A DNA stretch of 64,000 nucleotides from positions 21,892,535 through 21,956,534 of the forward strand of contig NC_045149.1 in the NCBI RefSeq assembly GCF_008831285.2, in the 5' to 3' direction. The DNA comes from Nymphaea colorata (taxonomy: Eukaryota > Streptophyta > Magnoliopsida > Nymphaeales > Nymphaeaceae). The notes below the pieces were generated by a model. It had not been told where the DNA came from, made no database searches, and worked only from the letters and a program-made list of their open reading frames with translations. This document shows positions 1 through 12,049 of this stretch, piece after piece (positions within the stretch are counted from its first letter, which is position 1; every line of letters starts with the position of its first letter). The translations under genes were made by a program, and so were the position numbers.

Positions 1-389
1 GACGATGCCAGCATAAGTTGTTCTCGTGAATGGATGGAGAACTTTCACGACGGATTCAAAATAGCTCTGATACCATGATAACTTTTGACAGAGTAAAAGG
101 AAGACAATGCACACAGATTTACGTGGTTCGGATCTGTCGATCCTACATTCACGAACATCACGCTGCCTTGCTCTATTTTCTCACTTGTCTTCTTTACAGA
201 TTACAATGAAAATATGTAGCGTTGAAGGAAGACCAACAAGGAAAGAGTTTCCTCAACGTTTCCTTAATGGCACTCAAACGGCTACAAGAGGAATATATGG
301 CAATAAGAGCAAACATTAACAAGGTAAGAAAATATGTCAATTTCATTGCCGTGATGTTCAAACGTCGACTTCTCATCAGATCTCTTCTT
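1..389. other. Left-edge intergenic DNA
   Basis: I see no supportable gene here. Three short overlapping open frames lie on both strands, have no recognisable domain and look like chance. The segment leads into the repeat block at 390 that elsewhere follows lectin genes, so it may be the decayed 3' side of a lectin unit lying to the left of the window. That placement is an inference. Confidence 0.5.
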
Positions 390-780
390 TTATTCTCTGA
401 AAACAATTTCACAACATGCCAGGAATTGTAAGAACATAAGAATATGATCTTATGTGAATTAATTTCTACCTTTTCATATATACAACATGCCTCATGTGAT
501 CTACATCTCTAAGGCTCGAGAACTACCCAAGGTGTGGGTTTTACATATATATAATCTGATTTTAAACCGGATCTATAGGCAATAATTCTATATTTCTGGG
601 TTAGAAATATTTTTCCAAGCAATTCTAGATCTCGAAAACACATAAAACCATTAGTTCTACAATGTGATCGCAAGTTTAATTAGTTTTGCAAAATCCAATT
701 GCACAGGGTCCTTAAAATACTTTTGTTGGGAATTGCATAGCAAGATATAATGTAATAATAACAGTGTTTGCAACCAGCGT
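390..780 (+). repeat. Lectin-unit 3' flank block, copy 1
   Basis: This block runs from a CACATGCCAGGAATTGTAAG-like start through CTACCTTTTCATATATACAA, GATCTACATCTCTAAGGCTC and TAATCTGATTTTAAACCGG to TTGGGAATTGCATAGCAAG. The same ordered landmarks recur at about 9780, 16040, 26640, 32800, 40160 and, weakly, 63520. In most copies the block follows a lectin gene by 300-600 bp. It is the best marker of a duplicated unit. No coding function is visible. Confidence 0.8.
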
Positions 781-1079
781 GTGATTAAAAGTGCACTTAA
801 GGTGTATAGGTGAAACGCGCTTGACTTGAAGCGTGCGAGCTGAGGTGCATATTTTTGTATCTTTTTTTCTTTTAAATTTGGCCGAAAGGAAAACTGTTCC
901 TTCTTTAACATCCACTACAAAATATCCTTCAACATGAGAATGGCAAAAAATGTCGGTATAGATAGGATGGTATCGAAATGCTTGCATTGGTTTATAATTT
1001 GAAGCTCTCTGCCTGAAATTACTTACCCACATGAACAGTGCAACAGGCAAAAGGGAAAAATAAAGTTGGGTTGACCCTC

Positions 1080-1520
1080 ATTTCTTAGAATTAGGGATGT
1101 TAATAGATGGATATTCCCTTAGTCATATCCTTTTTTTATATATTCACATATTGGGATTCAAATTTGAATAATGAAAAAATCATATCTGAATCCGAATCCG
1201 AATCCAAAATCCGATTTTACAATCTGAATTCAATCGGAATCTGATTTTTTTTATTCATATGCAAATTCGAATTTTCAACAGGATTTTGCCAATTTTCAAC
1301 ATGTAATAGCATTAGATATAAAATATTTGTCTAAAAATGAATCCAATCCGAATCCATATCAGAATCCAATCGGATATTTATGTATATCTGAATCTGATTC
1401 CGAATCCAGTCGGATGTCATTTATTAACTCTAAATCCGATTTGATTTCTTAATCATATATCACATTTTTTTCCATATCTGATTTTTTTGGATCAATTCGG
1501 TCGAAAGCTTCATCAACGAT
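1080..1520. repeat. Degenerate GAATCC/GGATTC-rich AT-rich repeat
   Basis: The stretch is built of imperfect GAATCCGAATCC and AATCGGAT motifs on an AT-rich background. It begins with TTAGGGATGTTAATAG. A shorter diverged copy lies at about 10520-10760. It resembles an old MITE or simple-repeat expansion, but I could not define terminal inverted repeats or a target duplication. No ORF of note is present. Confidence 0.5.
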
Positions 1521-2039
1521 GCTGCACTTGGTCAAGATATCCATAAATCTGCAATGATCCTCAAAATCCCAAAAGATTTTTTTCAAAATCGAACTAAAGA
1601 AAACTTATACCCATTTCATAAAATTATAGATTTATGCAAAAAAAATTTCACCGTTTCAGAAACAAGAACGAAATTTAATATCATTTATTTTGCTACAGTT
1701 TACTTTTCAGACATTTCACATCAGAGCAGCTTACAGCTTAGTAAATACAAATTTAAATATGGAAAACTATCATCTTTAATTATGGATAAAATCTGATTTT
1801 ATTCTGATGATATGTACAATAATTTAATTTTTAGTATCTCATCTGTCCTTAAGCTTAAGAAGTCGTTCTTATTCTTTCTTTATATACTTAATGAACTAAC
1901 TGTACAATGTTTTTTTTTTATTTTATACATTTTTTTTTAGAATATTATACATTTGATATATTTTTGTCCTCAAACTTGTGCTTCAATATGCATTGCTTGC
2001 CTTCATGTCTTATCTTCCCCCTTGCTCTTTTCGATTTGC
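1521..2039. other. AT-rich intergenic DNA
   Basis: An 80-codon open frame at 1554-1796 is rich in Lys, Ile, Asn and Phe and shows no motif. A diverged copy of the sequence at about 10780-11060 does not keep that frame open, so I regard it as non-coding. Nothing else is supportable. Confidence 0.5.
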
Positions 2040-3760
2040 CAATCCCCCAAATCTCTGACCGTCTCTCTGGATTACAATGCTCGTGCAAGAGGTCGACTAT
2101 TAAGTGGTCTTTCATACTAGACATTTCGCTTGATCAATTGATTGATACAGAGATGAAAATGGATTGATCGATGAAGAGAGTGTGAGCTTACTGTGGAGAT
2201 CTACAAAAGAAAGCAAGAACGGCAAATTTCGGAAACATATGTTTGGTGTAGTGGACCTTGGCATCAAGAGGAAATCTTCTTGTCCTGAAACCCACGACAA
2301 GCTTTAATGGTTGAAAGAAAGCATAGAAACATCATAGTAGGACACGAATGCACGTCTGGTAACTATATTTCTTCATTCTTTAGGGACATTAAATATGTAA
2401 GATCTGATACTGTATGGGTTCATTGGGGTCTCTAACGGTGTTTGAAAAGTGAGGGAGATTAATTGCCCGGCTGAGATCATCTCCTCAGTTAGGAGTTTGG
2501 CATAATTGGTCGGAGTAATATATCATTTTCTGACCAATTAGGCAAACACTGCAAATCATATCTGTCTATTTTCTATTTTTTATTTTAAAAACAGTCAAAA
2601 GAATGGCTAAATAATTAAAAAATTCAAAAATATTTTAGGAAATCTGCCGTTCTTAGTCACATCTTGTTACAGATGTAAAGAAATCAGATATATCAGATTA
2701 CCCGTTCAATATTCTTGTACCCCTTTAGCCAGATTTGGTATCAAAAGATGGAAAATGAGGGTTTTTTGTCAAATAAGCAAAATGTAGAAACATACAACAC
2801 TGGAGTGTTTCAACCATTGGCAACTGGAATTAAGTGAGCGAGGAGTATTATAAGCTGTTGATAGTCAGCGACAAGCTTCTTCCTTATCGTGCTTCAAACG
2901 AGTCTAAGCAAAATAAGTGGCATGTGTGATCGAGTCATCCCAAAACAAGTATTCTTACTTTTTCTGAATAATAGGAGACTTATTGATGTTGTTGCCGTTT
3001 GCTTTAGTTGTCAAATGGGCGAAGTCTGCAAGCTTCCATTTCACATAATGAAGTAAATTTTCACCCTTTAAAAAAAAAAAAAAACTCATAGTGGCCATTG
3101 GGAACCATTTCCTATTTTGTCTTGTGGAAATATCTTTAAATTCTACGTCATTTTCATTGATGATAATTAGGCTCATTTCCCAGTGTTGGGTCCCCTATAA
3201 GCCAAATTTGATTTATCCATGTGCTGGTTGGGGGATGCAACCAATTCAATCTTTCACACCCTTCAGTCAGATTTGGCTTAAAAAAGTGGAAAAAGATGTC
3301 CTTTATCTAAAAAGGAGCTTGCACCTCAACCACAATGTTGGGGACCCTCCCCTACTTTGTCTTGAGAGCATTATTGTTTCCATGTCACTAAGACTCATTT
3401 TATATGCTTCTACTCTGTGTCACACAAATATGTATCGAGGAGAATAGTATATTTGTTCGGATTGATGGGCTAGTGAAAGTGCAGTCATTAGTTTGATTCC
3501 TATGAACACTATTCTTTTGAATTGTAAATGATCGATGCACGACCACTTGTTGTTGATATTGATATCAACATTTGTGATTTAGTTTTCTCTTGTGGTCAAA
3601 CAATTTCTTAAACATGATGACATTCGGCAAAAATTCATTTTGACCTTTGGGGATCAATCCCTACTTTCACTCGAGGGTGCTATCCTCTTGCGTCATTTTT
3701 AGAGACGATAAAACTCGTTTTACATGGTTAATCACTTATGATACAAATCTGATTTTTTTT
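2040..3760. repeat. Duplicated intergenic block Q, copy 1
   Basis: Landmarks are GTGTAGTGGACC near 2250, TTGAAAGAAAGCATAGAAAC, CAACACTGGAGTGTTTCAAC near 2800, AATAGGAGACTTATTGATG near 2970 and CACCTCAACCACAA near 3325. The same order recurs at 12690-13910, and partly at 17720-18720. Element C is inserted into a further diverged copy near 53260/58825. Open frames inside are not preserved between copies. I treat the block as non-coding DNA that moves with the lectin units. Confidence 0.7.
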
Positions 3761-4189
3761 TTTTAATGCCTTCCTCTTTCACAAGATGGTTGGGCGGGAT
3801 TGGTCAATTTGTCCTAATCCTTTGGTCAAATTGATGGAATGATAACAAACTATTCTTGATACCAATTGGGCCATTAAGAAGCAGATTGGCATGAGAAAAA
3901 ATAACACATTGCTACTATCTCATAAATCTACTTCAAAAAAATGAAATAAATTCATGGAACACTTTTTTAAGTGACAAATAAATCTCACCAATTTTAGGTT
4001 ATTCACCCCATACAATAACATAATGTTAATGTTTCCAAACGGTCACCAAGACAATGCTATGGGACGATGATATATTTGCTTTTCCAAGTGGATAGACAAA
4101 AATAAAGATATGATTGCTTTTTTTTTTTTTGGCTGAATTTACAGTGGCCATCATTTCAAAAGGAGAGCTGAATGTTTTAATCAAAGTGC
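3761..4189. other. Upstream spacer of first lectin copy
   Basis: AT-rich sequence shared with the regions before the lectin fragment at 19104 and, further diverged, the genes at 15389 and 26014. A shared landmark is the GTTTCCAAACGGTCACCAAG segment. No gene is seen. Confidence 0.5.
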
Positions 4190-4417
4190 GCATGGGCCGG
4201 TTAGGACTTTCTATTATTATTTTTTCTGCAAGAGAACGATGTGTATATGGAAGGACCAGCGTGTTGGAAAGAGACCACCATTCGGATGTGGATCAGTCAA
4301 GCGACTCGATCCAAACTCTTCCTATGTGAAGCTCAACCCAGCAAACAGCTGGCCATCTTCCCTTCTTCCTCTTCCACACATCTATCTGCGGAGAGATAAA
4401 ATTTGAGCAAATTTGCC
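4190..4417 (+). promoter_or_regulatory. Lectin-type promoter with TATA region deleted
   Basis: The region matches the promoters of the other lectin genes: GTGCGCATGGGCCGGT, TTTTTTCTGCAAGA, GGAAGGACCAGCG, GGATCAGTCAAGCGACTCGA. It then jumps from CCAAACTCTTCCTAT directly to GTGAAGCTCAACCC at about 4325. The intact copies hold about 40 bp between these points, including CTATAAATTCC. The TATA box is therefore missing here. Loss of expression is an inference. Confidence 0.7.
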
Positions 4418-4879
4418 ATGGTAGCACAAGTGGTAGCTAAAGCCATCCTCTTCTCTCAGGCCGCTGCGGAGGATCTGCTGTTCAGCGGGCAGACTCTTTT
4501 TGCAGGTCGGTTCAAAGAGAATGGGCCTTACAAGCTCATCATGCAGTACAACTGCAACCTTGTGCTTTACATCAACGGAAACCGGGCGCTGTGGGCTTCC
4601 GGCACCGCCGGAAAAGGCTCCAACTGTAGTGCAACTGTGCAACCCTACAGAGAGACGCCAACTTTTGTCTACCCAGGAACTAATGCTCGTTGGGCAAGTG
4701 GGACGGCAAGTGGGCAGTCCAATTACGTTCTGATAGTACAGTATGACAGGAATGTGGTGATCTACAAGTCCTTTCCTGTGGGCTGCCAACGCGGTTCAGG
4801 TGGTAGTAGGAAATTCGAGAACCGTAGAGCATATATATATATATATATATATATTCACCCGTTGAAACGCCTAAATTGA
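4418..4879 (+). pseudogene. GNA-type mannose-binding lectin pseudogene
   Basis: This encodes a bulb-type lectin relative. The ATG at 4418 aligns with the starts of the neighbouring lectins, but about nine residues are missing from the signal peptide. The first sugar site reads QYNCNLVLY, with Asp changed to Asn. In the middle, a 5-bp gain followed by a 2-bp loss replaces the second site with QPYRETPTFVY, a short stretch read out of frame before the frame recovers. The third site QYDRNVVIY is intact. A last frameshift after VVIYK destroys the C-terminal WA-N strand, and the frame runs on into an (AT)n tract. The TATA box upstream is also deleted. It is closest to the fragment at 19104, sharing QYDRN and the GCTGCCAACGCGGTTCA tail. 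The lectin identity is very likely, and a pseudogene is the best call. Confidence 0.85.
4831..4854. repeat. (AT)n microsatellite
   Basis: About 12 AT units directly after the lectin pseudogene sequence. A similar (AT)n tract lies in the 3' UTR region of the lectin at 9111 (9575-9597). Confidence 0.9.
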
Positions 4880-7800
4880 GTCAAAAAAGCAAAAATATCA
4901 TTATACTTGTCTCCCCAGCTCAAACTGCACAAGATGTTGCATACATAACCATCTCATACGATCACGGTAAGTGCCCATTGAATAATGAGAACAGTTTATT
5001 CTTGTTGTTTTGAATTTGCGTAAAAGATTAGGCAAAATTTATGAGACACTATAAATGCCCCCTAAGGTTCAAATTGACCAATATATTTGATTGGCAGATG
5101 CCACTAGGTTGTCCTCTGAAGCATCGAGGACAAAAAAAAAAAAGGTTTTGCCTTTGAGGAATTTTCTTTTCTTTTTTTTTTATACTAAGTGGTACTGCTC
5201 TCCTTTTTTCAGTTTTTTGAGGGCGAGAGATGCGGTCACTTTTATTGATACTTTTTTTTTTATCAGAGTGAGTGGTTCATTCTACCGTCCTAAGAGAGGT
5301 CAGACCTCCCCTCTTTGCCTGTCTCCCTGGGTTCATAGATCTTGCTTTGGATCCTTTACGAGCTAGAGGTAGAACACTTTTTAAAACATCCACGTGATGC
5401 CCCAAGTACTCGATTCTGAATTCTTAACAAAGATGGAGTACTTATCCACCCAGTGCGATACCACCCTTCGGGGTACTGTCCTTGCACCTTGCCATGAATT
5501 TTTGCCTCCCACTTTCTCATCCCTAGCTGCATACATGGTGGTGACAGGATGTTTTTTTTTTCACTTTATTTTGATAAAAACCATCATAAATTGTGTATTC
5601 TTTTAGTGAAAACCATGATCAAGCAATTGGCCATTGTACGCATATTTTGTCATAGTTTTTTTTAGCGATACAAAACAAAAAGAATTTAATATATATATAT
5701 AATTAATTATTTATAATTATAATGTTTCGATCCTCATGCACTTTAAAAATACTTGTATCCTATGTTCCAACATGTGCGTTAGAAACTAATACATGTATTT
5801 ATATTTTTTATTAGGTAGAGTTTGAATACCTAGAACTAAATAACCAGCTATGAAAAATGCTGAGTATTTAGTACCGAGCACATTTTTGTTCCACCTTTCA
5901 TATACACCGATTTGTTTGATTTCTTAAAACTTTTGTTTCAAGTATAACCTATGTTTGTTCGTAGAACTCAAATTCCAGCCATCTCAAGGCAACCATTGAC
6001 ATAGTAACTGTGTATAATGTCCAACAGGTAGGGAAAAAAGTGACAGCGACAACAATTTCGTAAATTCGTCATATACCAAAAATTATTTAAAATATCTAAG
6101 TTGCCAAGTTCTATACAATTGAAACTGCCCAAAGCATCGAAAAATAGAAACATGCACCTCCGTAGACGTATAAGATCATTCATACTGCCATCTAGCCATT
6201 CTCTCCAGTACTTTGACGAGATCATCATGACAACACCTATTCATGATTAACGTATTATTAGTAGGCTAATTCTCTTTATTAACTTTCACTCAATTTGCAC
6301 GATTAACTGTATTTTTCAATTGGCCTTTGATGTTATTCGCATTCAGAAGAATCTACCTTTAAAATGGTAGTCAAATGACAAACATGAGAATTTCATTCTA
6401 CCACCTAAAAGACATGTTCAAAAAGTAAGTACTTATTGACAGCTTATATATATATGGACAACAGATTCTCCTTTTTCGCTATCGGATGCTCTTATAAACC
6501 TTTGAAACAATAAGTTTTACACATTTCATGAATTTCTGTGAATTGTAATAGTGCGTCATGAGTTTTAGGACCTTCAAAGTCCTTGATGTGTGGCCTGAAA
6601 AGTGATTGTCTACTGCTGCTATCAATAAAATTATATATTGTCTGCCTAAGTGTTTGAAGCAAAAACCAGGTCAAGGAGCATTTCGGGACCATCCCCTATT
6701 TTATGAAAAAAATAAAAAAACATGCACCTCAGCCACACGCATGTTTGGGGACTATCCCCTATTTTATCTTGAGAGCACTATCGCTTCCGTGTCACTAATT
6801 TCATTGATGATAATATAAATATGTTTAAAGGAGTGTAGTGAACTTGGTTAAATTGATGGACAAATGAAAGTCCGATCATTAGTTAAATGTTTGTGGGCGC
6901 TACTCTTTTAGACTACAAGTGATAGATGTGTGATACTTTAGCTGGCAAGTGCTCTATAATGACGTAGGTCCCAATGCAACCTTAGACTTTTCAAGTAGTA
7001 AAGGAAGAGCAAGGTGGGGTTCAGCTTTTTCGAGGTACCTCCTCCACCGTCTCACATATATATGATATATATATATATATATATATGATTTTTTGATCCC
7101 TGTTTCTATTTTCAGATAATGGCTGAGGATTTGAAACAAAAATTAAAGAGATGGAGGGAAATTTGTAAGTGAAAAGTTTCCTACATCTTGAAGATTTTGG
7201 CATCAAGAGACAATGCTATCAGACTGAAACCCCGGAAAGACTAAAATAAAGCATATAAATATCACAGAATTGGATCTCGCCATGAAGTTTCGTGACATGC
7301 CAAAAAATTTTAACATAGGGATGTGAGATGGTTGATATAATCTAGTTACTACCCTGAAAATCTGATGCATGTTTAGTCACATCAGGTTAGGAATGTAAAT
7401 AGATTAGATATTCCTGGTTGCAACTCTTTTGCTAGAAATGGCCTCAAAAAGACGGAAAAGGATCTGTCATTTTCGTCGATTGTGCCGAAAAAAGAAACAT
7501 GCATCTCAGCCACTTGCCCATTTCTTACCGGGTTTCAGTCGAGTCCCAACAAATAAGTGGGGTGCGCTATTCAGTCTTCTCCAAACCAATATTCTTGCTA
7601 ATTTTCTTTTAAATAGACGACTTAATTGATGCTATTGCAATCAGTATTTGTGACTCAGTTTGCTCTTGCTGTCAAATGTCAAAGCTTGCATACTTCAATT
7701 TCTATAACATGATGAAATTTGGAAATTTTTTATGGGGCCATACTCCTACTTTGTCTAGAGAGCACTATCGCTTCTATGTTATCTTTAGAGATGATAAAAA

Positions 7801-8880
7801 CTCATTTTACGTAGTTTAATCCCTTGAACCACAAATCTGATTTTTTCTTTATGCCTTTGCCTACTTTCACAAGACGGTTGGGCTTTAATCTGAAAGGAAC
7901 ATTAGCTGGATTGATCAATTTGAACTTTAAGAGGTAAGTATTTACAGTGTTTTATCAATTGGCCCCACTTCAGATGTGAGATGATACCAAACCATCAAAC
8001 AGGAGCTCCTTGCATTCCACTTCCTTGAGATTGTCAACCCTCAAGCCGAGAATTGGAGTTATGGGATTCATATATGTGCCAATAAATCCGTCCAGAAATA
8101 TTGATGTAGTAAATATGAACGTCATCTAAATTATTACTACCAGCGGCACTACCCACAGATAAAATAACAATAATAACAATAATAAAAATGATGACGGTAG
8201 CTACAAATCTTGTCATTTGACCACGAAACAGGAATAACTCTAGGGATGGCATTACGCCATTCTTCTTATTTTATTTATTTTTTAAGACTGGCCTTCTATG
8301 GTTTTGATTGTCTGTTAATGAACCTATATATATATTGGGAAAACACCATTGGCAACAACCATGAACATTCATTGTCCAATATCATGGTAGACATTGGAAG
8401 TGGGGATGAGCAATTCGAGTTTAAATAATCTAAATACAATGAAAACCCAAATTAAACGGTCGAACTCGATGAAAGGTAAAACTTTAATTGGTACTAAGTT
8501 AAACAGCAGGATTACTCTATTACGGATGTCAAACTCCATCGATTTTAGATTTTGGAGAAATTAATCTCACGTTCAAAGTGATTGGAGGTCCTGTTCCATG
8601 GTTGCATTTTCAGCAATATTTGATCCTAAGGGATGTATTAATTTATCGCGATTTGTTTAATTAAATGTTTTTCATTTTCATTTATTTTATTAATTATAAG
8701 TAAATATTATTGAATTAGCCTGCAAATGCCATCCGGTCTCCGCACGTTGGGACCAATTGACATGCACATTTACCATCCAAAACGTTAGGATTTGCACGAC
8801 AAATCAGTGTTGCCAGTATCGTTGGTTGAATTTGCTAATTCTTTTATTAGGCATCGGCTGCATCATTCCACAAGGGGAGG
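4880..8880. other. Long intergenic stretch between lectin copies
   Basis: AT-rich DNA with poly-T runs, an (AT)n tract at about 7065-7086 and mosaic pieces of the duplicated unit. One landmark is AAATTTCCATAT-type sequence; others are the CACCTCAGCCACA segments near 6725 and 7508. All open frames are under 100 codons and lack domains. I see no gene. Confidence 0.55.
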
Positions 8881-8889
8881 TGGATGATT

Positions 8890-9110
8890 TAATCAAAACG
8901 CCGATGGCGCGATTCAATAGGATTTTTTATTATTATCTTTTCTGCAAGAAAACCATGTGTTCATGGGAGGATCAGGACGTTGGAAACTGACCACCATCTG
9001 ATATGGATCAGTCACGCATCCCCTGGTGAAGCTCAACCCAGCAAACAGCTATCCATCTCCCCTTCCTCTTCCACAGATCTCGCTATCGTGTAGAGCTAAA
9101 ATTTTGAGCG
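8890..9110 (+). promoter_or_regulatory. Lectin promoter with TATA segment deleted
   Basis: This shares ATTTAATCAAA, TTTTCTGCAAGAAAACC and GATCAGTCA with the other lectin promoters. The sequence then jumps from GATCAGTCACG to CATCCCCTGGTGAAGC at about 9013-9018. Intact copies have roughly 55-60 bp more here, including TATAAATT. The 5' leader from CCAGCAAACAGCT to the ATG is kept. Confidence 0.7.
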
Positions 9111-9536
9111 ATGGCAGCACAAGTGGTAGCTAAAGCCATAGCCATACTAGCAATCCTGGCTACCCTCTCCTCTCAGGCCGCTGCGGTGGAAGTGCTGTTC
9201 AGCGGGCAGACTCTCTTTGCAGGTCAGTCCATAGAGAACGGGCCTTACAAGTTCATCATGCAGTACGACTGCAACCTTGTGCTCTACATCAACGGAAACA
9301 GGGCCCTGTGGGCTTCCGGCACCAATGGGAAAGGCACTAACTGTAGGGCAACCCTACAGAGAGACGCCAACTTGGTTGTCTACTCAGGAAGTAATGCTCT
9401 TTGGGCGAGTGGGACGGCAAGAGCACAGAACAACTACGTTCTCAATGTACAGTTCGACGGGAATGTGGTGATCTACGGCCCTTCTATCTGGGCTACCAAC
9501 ACGGTTCAGAGTGCCAGCAGGAAACTCAAGCCGTAG
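9111..9536 (+). CDS. GNA-type mannose-binding lectin (QYD type)
   Basis: A complete 141-residue precursor of a secreted bulb-type lectin, an intronless gene as is usual in this family. Residues 1-25 form a hydrophobic signal peptide (AIAILAILATLSSQAAA), and the mature chain starts near VEVLFSGQTL. The three mannose-site motifs of the form Q-x-D-x-N-x-V-x-Y are all intact: QYDCNLVLY, QRDANLVVY and QFDGNVVIY. Two cysteines, in QYDC and TNC, sit where the family's single disulfide lies. WASGT repeats and a final WATNT mark the beta-prism ends. The tail SASRKLKP may be a C-terminal propeptide. The start is fixed by alignment of MAAQVVAKAI with the paralogue at 15389. The CDS looks functional but the TATA box is deleted, so expression is doubtful. 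The role is presumably storage or defence sugar binding in vacuole or apoplast. Confidence 0.93.
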   Translation: MAAQVVAKAIAILAILATLSSQAAAVEVLFSGQTLFAGQSIENGPYKFIMQYDCNLVLYINGNRALWASGTNGKGTNCRATLQRDANLVVYSGSNALWASGTARAQNNYVLNVQFDGNVVIYGPSIWATNTVQSASRKLKP

Positions 9537-9644
9537 ATCCAAATTAACGTGCCCGTTTGGCTGCGTCCAGCCAACTATATATATATATATATATATAAAC
9601 TGTTGCTTCCTATAAAGTTGTAGCGTACGAGTCTGGTCTCCGTG

Positions 9645-9650
9645 AATAAA
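9645..9650 (+). terminator. AATAAA polyadenylation signal
   Basis: AATAAA lies in GTGAATAAAGTACGCACTGTTG, about 110 bp after the stop. The same GTGAATAAA context follows the other lectin genes. Confidence 0.6.
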
Positions 9651-9779
9651 GTACGCACTGTTGTTTAATTCCTATATATATTTGTGGAGCGCATCTTGTG
9701 TTTCAGGACCTTCAAACTCTTTGATTGGCCTACTACTGTTATCAATAAAAGCATATATTATCTAGACTTTCTTGTTTTT

Positions 9780-10190
9780 GCTGTCTGTCAGATGTCATAA
9801 TCTGATCTATTCTTTTTTTCTTTGAAAACAATTTCATCACATGCCAGGAATTGTATGAATATAAGAATATGATCTTCACAGATAGAAATTCTGTGAATTA
9901 ATTAATACCTTTTCATATATACAACATGGCACATGTGATCTACATCTCTAAGGCTCGAGAACTACAAAAGCTGTGGGTGTTACAAATATATAATCTGATT
10001 TTAAACCGGATCTATAGGCAATAATGCTATATTTCTGGGTTTAGAAGTACTTTTCCAAGCAATTCTTGATCTTGAAAACACATAAAAACGTTAGTTCTAC
10101 AACGTAATGCGCAAGTTCAATTACTTTTGTTGGGAATTGCATAGCAAGATATAATGTAATAATAGCAGTGTTTACAACTAGCAACTGTGT
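9780..10190 (+). repeat. Lectin-unit 3' flank block, copy 2
   Basis: Near-identical to 390-780 in the order of its landmarks (CACATGCCAGGAATTGTATG, GGCACATGTGATCTACATCT, TTAAACCGGATCTATAGG). It follows the lectin at 9111 by about 250 bp. Confidence 0.8.
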
Positions 10191-11570
10191 GTGATTAAAA
10201 GTGCTCGCCTCAACGCATGAAGCGTGCGCCTTAAGGTGTATGGGTGAAACGCGCTTGACTTGAAGCGTGCGAGATGAGTTGCATCTTTCTGTACTTTTTC
10301 CTTTTAAATTTAGACGAATTGAAAGATGCTTCTTCTTTAGCATCCACTACTATCCTTCAGCATGAGAAACGCAAAAAATGTCGGAATAGATAGGATTGTA
10401 TAGAAATGCTTGCATTGGTTTATAACTTCCCATCCTGATCCCGAAGCTCTCTGCCTTAAATTATTTACCCACATGAACAGTGCAACAGGCAAACGGGAAA
10501 AAGAAAGCTGGCCCGACCCTCATTTCTTGGAATGTTAATGAATCATATTTATGTTATACCCTTAATTATATCCGCTTTGTTTTATATTCACATATTGGGA
10601 TTTAAATCAGGATTCAAATTCAAATAAACAAAAGTCATATCTGAATCTGAATCCAAAATCTTATTTTGTAATCTGAATCCGATCCGAATAAGGTTTTTAT
10701 GTTCGTAAGCGAATTTGGATTTTCAACTGGATTTTGCCAATTTTCAAAACGTAATAGCATTAGATATAGAATATTGTAGATTTATGCATAAAGTTTTTCA
10801 TCGTTTCAGAAACAAGATCGAAATTTAATATCATTTGTTTTGTTACAATTTACTTTCAGAAGTTTCACATTAGAGCAGCTTACAGCTTAGCAAATACAAA
10901 TTTAAATATGGAAAACTATCATCTCTAATTATGGATAAAAATCTGATTTTATTATGATGATGTACAATATTTTAATTTTTAGTATCTCAACTGTCCTTAA
11001 GCTTAAGAAGTCCTTCTTCTTTCTTTCTTTATGTACTTTATGAACTAATCACACAATGCCTTTTTATTTTAAATTTTTTTTTTGAACATTATATATTTGA
11101 TATTTTTTTGTCATGTGCTTTACTATGCAGTGCACCTCGCTTCACAACGTTACCCGCGGCTTCACTTCACCACATCTAACAACATTGGTTGAATGTCTTG
11201 TTGTAATGTTCATTGAATTTGGCCATATGTAGAATACAAAACTTTATTTATGAAATACCTAAAACTTGAAACCGTTCCATCTAGTTAGTAATGCAAATTC
11301 TAAATATGTATAATATTGTACAATTCAAAATCTACTTTGAATGTTTGCCTCAGTACTATATCATAGCAAATAAAGGTTATACGCACTGACTTGGAACATA
11401 TGACTAGAACATAAAGCATCCAGTCAACAATGAATTTGATCACAAATACTGAAAGGACATGAGAAATGAACGGACAACATGCTCTCTTATATACATCGAA
11501 GTACTGAAGTAGCCGATAACGCATGCAGGCTAAAGCTAATAACATCAAGAATGGTTGCTTGTTCAATATC
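10191..11570. other. Intergenic DNA paralogous to 780-2000
   Basis: It repeats the AAGCGTGCG segment, the GAATCC-rich repeat and the CTCAACTGTCCTTAAGCTTAAGAAG segment of 780-1870, showing the same unit was copied. After about 11100 the two diverge. No gene is seen. Confidence 0.55.
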
Positions 11571-11574
11571 TCAA

Positions 11575-11655
11575 ACCCCTGAACCAACACCTTTCTTTAC
11601 TCTTGCATGATTTGCTTCTAGCAGCTTTACAATCGCATCTTCTCCGCAATTCAAA
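11575..11655 (-). other. Possible short exon of an unidentified gene fragment
   Basis: On the minus strand a splice-acceptor-like TTTTTATTTAACAG is followed by a frame reading NCGEDAIVKLLEANHARVKK. It looks coding: polar and helical with no stop until GVGSGV. I do not recognise the family. It lies downstream, on the same strand, of the coding-like segments at 12060-12300 and 12650-12790, so the three may be exons of one captured or decayed gene. Confidence 0.25.
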
Positions 11656-12049
11656 CTGTTAAATAAAAAGTTTATATGTAAATATGGATAAATAAGTGAG
11701 AGAAGTCAAAACCCAGTTTATATGCCAAACTGACCGATTTTTAAATTTGCACATAACTAAACTATCTGTAATACAAAAAGTTTACATGTAAATATAGACA
11801 AATAAGGCTACTAAACAGTTGAACAACTATATGACAAACAATTTATGTACACATATATATCCACTCTCACCGCATACACACCTAATTTTTTTTTAAAAAA
11901 ATCTGCATCCACACCCGTATATTTACATCATCACACCACCCGCATCACAAACTCATGTCACATAGCTGTTGAGTTTTGTCAGGGTGCATACAGCGATAAT
12001 GTATTCAATGGCATGTATAGTGACGATGATTTCTCATCATTAAAGGGCA

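Noticed and set aside
4382-4789. Minus-strand 135-codon frame over the first lectin copy
   Set aside because: It is the antisense shadow of the lectin coding sequence, and similar antisense frames overlie other lectin copies; no domain of its own.
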